Shown here: piece by piece, positions 63,101-64,000 of the stretch
Layout: each line of letters opens with the position of its first letter
Position numbering within the stretch: the first letter of the stretch is position 1
Assembly: GCA_015099395.1 (NCBI GenBank)
Contig: AP024096.1
Coordinates: forward strand, 6,923,485-6,987,484
Length of the DNA stretch: 64,000 bases
Source: Ktedonobacteria bacterium brp13
GTDB taxonomy: Bacteria > Chloroflexota > Ktedonobacteria > Ktedonobacterales > Ktedonobacteraceae
Direction: 5' to 3'
Notes under the pieces: generated by a model
Database searches by the model: none
What the model was told of the DNA's origin: nothing
What the model saw: only the letters and a program-made list of their open reading frames with translations
Made by a program: the position numbers and the translations under genes

Positions 63101-64000
63101 GGGCGTGTGGATGAGCAGGTGAAGCTGCGTGGAATTCGTATAGAGATAGGAGAAATCGAAGCGGTACTAGGTAAACATCCGCAAGTTCGTGAGTGTGCAG
63201 TGCTCGTGAGGGATGGGAGAACTGGCGAGAAGCAGCTGGCGGCTTATATGGTGGCTGAGCAACACGTCGTGCTTTCGATCCAGGATATACGCAAGTATCT
63301 ACAGGAACAGCTACCAGAATACATGGTTCCGGCACAGATTATGCAATTGGATGTCTTGCCTTTAATGCCTAATGGCAAACTAGATCGGAAATCACTTCCT
63401 GATCCCGGAGTGCTATCATCGCCAACTAACATAGCCTTTTTTGCTCCTCGGACAGCTGTGGAGAAAGAATTATCCGCCATCTGGGCCGACGTTCTCCGCT
63501 TGAAGCAGGTGGGAATACGCGATAATTTCTTTGAACTCGGCGGCGATTCTATTATCAGTATTCAAATTATCGCTCGTGCCAAACAGAAAGGCTTGCAATT
63601 AACGCTGAAACAACTCTTCCAGTATCCAACCGTTGAAGAACTGAGCTTAATGGTTGATGGAGGCGCTCTGGTAGAGGCTGAACAAGGACTTGTGCTTGGT
63701 TCAGTGCCTCTTACTCCTATCCAGCACTGGTTCTTTGATCTGCATCTTCCCATGCTCCAGCATTGGAATCAAGCCATGTTCTTCGAAGTCGCAGAACGCA
63801 TTCATAGCTCTTTCTTAGAAAAAGTTGTCGGTGCATGGTTCCAGCACCATGATGCGTTACGTTTACGTTTTATCCCATCTGATGATGGTTGGCAGCAGTA
63901 TGTCTCAGATGTGGAGGAGATACTGCCTTTTCTGGTTGTGGATCTCTCTATGCTGGCAGAGCATGAGCAGAAAGCTGTCGCCACACAACGAGCGGCAGAA
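57143..64000 (+). CDS. NRPS4 (partial): C - A(Thr) - PCP - C - A(unassigned) - PCP - E, cut by window edge
   Basis: The frame is open from ATG 57143 to the right edge (2,286 codons). The N-terminal helix (MNSVQKMIANLSPEKQELFL) is a docking-like start. C1 has HHIITDG (177). The A domain (about 528-1010) gives D-F-W-N-I-G-M-V-H, Thr (D698). The PCP is of the LGGDS type (S1058). C2 begins DAYPLTMLQSGMIFHSQ and has HHAILDG (1261). The second A domain (about 1611-2090) gives approximately D-A-T-Q-I-A-L-T-D, unassigned. PCP LGGDS (S2136). From about 2186 PLTPIQHWFFDLHLPML opens an epimerisation domain, so the second residue becomes D-configured. No thioesterase is visible yet. It starts 36 bp after NRPS3. 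Confidence 0.92.
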   Translation, partial: MNSVQKMIANLSPEKQELFLQRLRAGKEPVKRALIPVQSRDKNIFNLSFAQQRLWFLEQLEPGSTTYLIPHIQSFSGALNVQALERSLHELVVRHESLRTTFEERSGQPVQIIHPAPRFTLPVLDLSGLATEHREREALALAEQEVQRPCDLTQGPLFRTYLVRLEPQKHLLTLTQHHIITDGSSIVILARELTTLYQAFVAGLPSPLTPLPIQYVDYALWQREWLQGEVLATQLAYWRTQLAGIEPLAFPLDHSRPAFQTSHGARKMQIVPLAIQASLQRLSQQEGVTMFMLLLAAFQALLQRYTGQADISVGTPIANRTRAEIEGVVGFFINTLVLRSDLSGDPSFKQFLANVRATCLQAYAHQDIPFEKVVEEIEPGRDLNRSPLFQVMFVLQETATEQREVAGLRTGMVSAEHNSSKFDLTLSAIQTAQGLCCYLEYNTDLFESKTIDRLLEHWQILLTGIVQTPQARLSDLPLLSTHERELLLGQWNDTVEDLSQVLCLHQLFEKQVRQTPDAVALVFEEQMLTYADLNRRANQLAHYLRRQGVGPDRLVGLCMERSMEMVIGILAVLKAGGAYVPIDPAYPAERQAFMLDDAHVTVVLTQRAQPGKTPLHAVQIICLDSNEQTYSNESGDNMDNLVTAENLAYVIYTSGSTGTPKGVMVHHANVFRLFASTQHWFAFDSQDVWTNFHSYAFDFSVWEIWGALLYGGRLLIVPYEVSRVPTTFYHLLLTQHVTVLNQTPSAFRQLMQAEETIPRDGQVSLALRLIIFGGEALDLPSLRPWFERHGDDKPQLVNMYGITETTVHVTYRPLRMQDVFEGAGSMIGAMIPDLQLYILDEYLHLVPIGVPGQLYVGGPGLARGYLNHPELTGERFVAHPFQTQRGARLYKTGDLARFRPNKDIEYLGRIDHQVKIRGFRIELGEIEDRIVKYPDIVACAVMVREDTLHDKRLVAYVVPRSDVAAPSSSDLRRFLLEMLPDYMVPAIFVMISDLPYTLNGKLDRRALPVPDQVRPDLAEALVLPRTPTEEILAGIWISVLGIEQVGIHDNFFALGGDSIRSIQVLSQARERGIHFSLRQLFQHQTIHELVQVVGAEAYRAHLTEDVQAFGLISPQDRLKLPLGVEDAYPLTMLQSGMIFHSQYNPDSAVYHDLFSYQIQVALDVSLFQTAIQRLVACHSMLRVAFDLDTFSEPLQLVYQDVHIPVQIDDLSLLAPGEQDEMITAWLDAERNRSFDWTHAPLLNFHIHRRSETVFQFTMSFHHAILDGWSVASFLTELFKEYLSLLKGDMPASKMPPTVQFRDFVALERKFLALEDAKQFWLQKLAGSSSAVLPRWAASRRVTAVPVHQQPVQISQETSASLKRLAQTLAVPVKSVLLAAHLRVLSFLYGQSDVLTGLVSNGRLESTDGERTLGLFLNTLPLRMQLSHGTWTELIQETFAAECELLSYRWYPLSEIQKHQGRHALFEIVFNFIHFHVYQSLMEVGTHEDEMQILGSSGFEETNFALTANFSLDLVTSQIRLSLLGRTAELSIEQIEAIGEYYELALSSIANEPDRHYAFQSLLSEREREQQLIEWNSTQQTVPDELYLHRLFEQQAQLTPDAIALVFEEHTLTYGTLDRLSNQLAHYLRKLNIGPDEPVGLCQPRSIEMMIGLLAVLKAGGAYVPLDATYPAARLQWLLHESHPRVVLAHSSLLSVLSAAGVDCHFLCLDASQKEWLDEPMSRVQTQMSPDNLAYMIYTSGSTGNPKGVMCSHRAASNHLLWIRQVMDLNKRDRVLQKAPLSFDASVTECFVSLTCGGSVVLARPDGQKDPAYLVEIIEREQVSLAQFVPSLLRLWIEEPGIERCTALRNVISAGEILSADMQKRCLMRCPAGVQLYNLYGPTEAATDVSYWLCQPDWNEPANSSNIPIGRPIMNIRMYVLDQYLQPVPIGVEGDVYLAGMGLARGYFQRPDLTAERFIPDPFQPGGRLYRTGDLGCMRADGSMEYVGRVDEQVKLRGIRIEIGEIEAVLGKHPQVRECAVLVRDGRTGEKQLAAYMVAEQHVVLSIQDIRKYLQEQLPEYMVPAQIMQLDVLPLMPNGKLDRKSLPDPGVLSSPTNIAFFAPRTAVEKELSAIWADVLRLKQVGIRDNFFELGGDSIISIQIIARAKQKGLQLTLKQLFQYPTVEELSLMVDGGALVEAEQGLVLGSVPLTPIQHWFFDLHLPMLQHWNQAMFFEVAERIHSSFLEKVVGAWFQHHDALRLRFIPSDDGWQQYVSDVEEILPFLVVDLSMLAEHEQKAVATQRAAE

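Noticed and set aside
1-64000. CRISPR arrays, rRNA genes, intact insertion sequences, thioesterase
   Set aside because: I saw no regularly spaced repeats with unique spacers, no rRNA-like sequence, no insertion sequence with both ends and an intact transposase, and no thioesterase before the window edge.

Overview
The window joins three blocks: an integrated phage-plasmid-like element (1 to about 15.3 kb, almost all on the minus strand), a chromosomal stretch with a mannoside-utilisation locus and decayed mobile DNA (15.3-27.1 kb), and a large non-ribosomal peptide synthetase (NRPS) cluster on the plus strand (27.36 kb to the right edge, unfinished). The giant MalT/LAL-type LuxR regulator, repeated integrase debris, an IS1182-like remnant, medium GC content and the NRPS repertoire fit a filamentous soil Chloroflexota of the Ktedonobacteria type. 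That assignment is inference, because no rRNA or other marker gene is present.

Element: read along the minus strand, the head module runs terminase large subunit, portal-MuF fusion, HK97-type prohead protease, HK97-type major capsid, small structural protein and head-tail connector (cut by the left edge). A perfect TTGACA/TATAAT promoter with an 18-bp spacer precedes the terminase. Upstream lie a row of tiny zinc-ribbon genes, an actin-like ParM with a candidate ribbon-helix-helix partner next to a block of GTAC-rich iterons, a membrane-anchored FtsK/HerA-like ATPase, an excisionase with an operator array, and a tyrosine integrase. The integrase abuts a 3' tRNA-Arg(CCG)-like fragment that probably marks the right attachment site. 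A dispersed palindrome, CCCTTGCAAGGG, occurs exactly or nearly so across this element, and I did not see it elsewhere in the window.

Chromosomal stretch: an MFS sugar transporter and a GH2 beta-mannosidase form an operon next to a 1,084-residue LuxR regulator. The regulator's own promoter region and the mannosidase leader share a 46-bp dyad, which suggests the control circuit. Around them are two decayed tyrosine recombinases, an unknown 299-residue protein, a small membrane protein, a broken transposase and a frameshifted unknown gene.

NRPS cluster: NRPS1 is FAAL - luciferase-like monooxygenase - ACP - C - A(Thr) - PCP - C. An ABC exporter follows. NRPS2 is C-like - A(Asp) - PCP - C - A(Asn) - PCP - C. 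Then come a P450, an MbtH protein, two small unknown proteins, a SyrP-like Fe(II)/2-oxoglutarate hydroxylase, a decayed ABC/C-domain gene, NRPS3 (C-like - A(Asp) - PCP - C - A(?) - PCP) and NRPS4 (C - A(Thr) - PCP - C - A(?) - PCP - E, running off the window). Specificities were read by eye from the ten-residue code. The two Asp modules start with C-family domains lacking the catalytic histidines, in the style of the 'interface' domains that pair with stand-alone aspartate beta-hydroxylases, and such a hydroxylase is encoded in the cluster. The predicted product is therefore an acylated peptide beginning acyl-Thr-(OH)Asp-Asn-(OH)Asp-X-Thr-Y, with Y epimerised. It could be an amphiphilic metal chelator or a calcium-dependent lipopeptide. 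Two marks of recent evolution are visible: a 3.1-kb GC-rich tract inside NRPS2, and a collapsed gene in which an ABC-transporter start is fused to the end of an NRPS.
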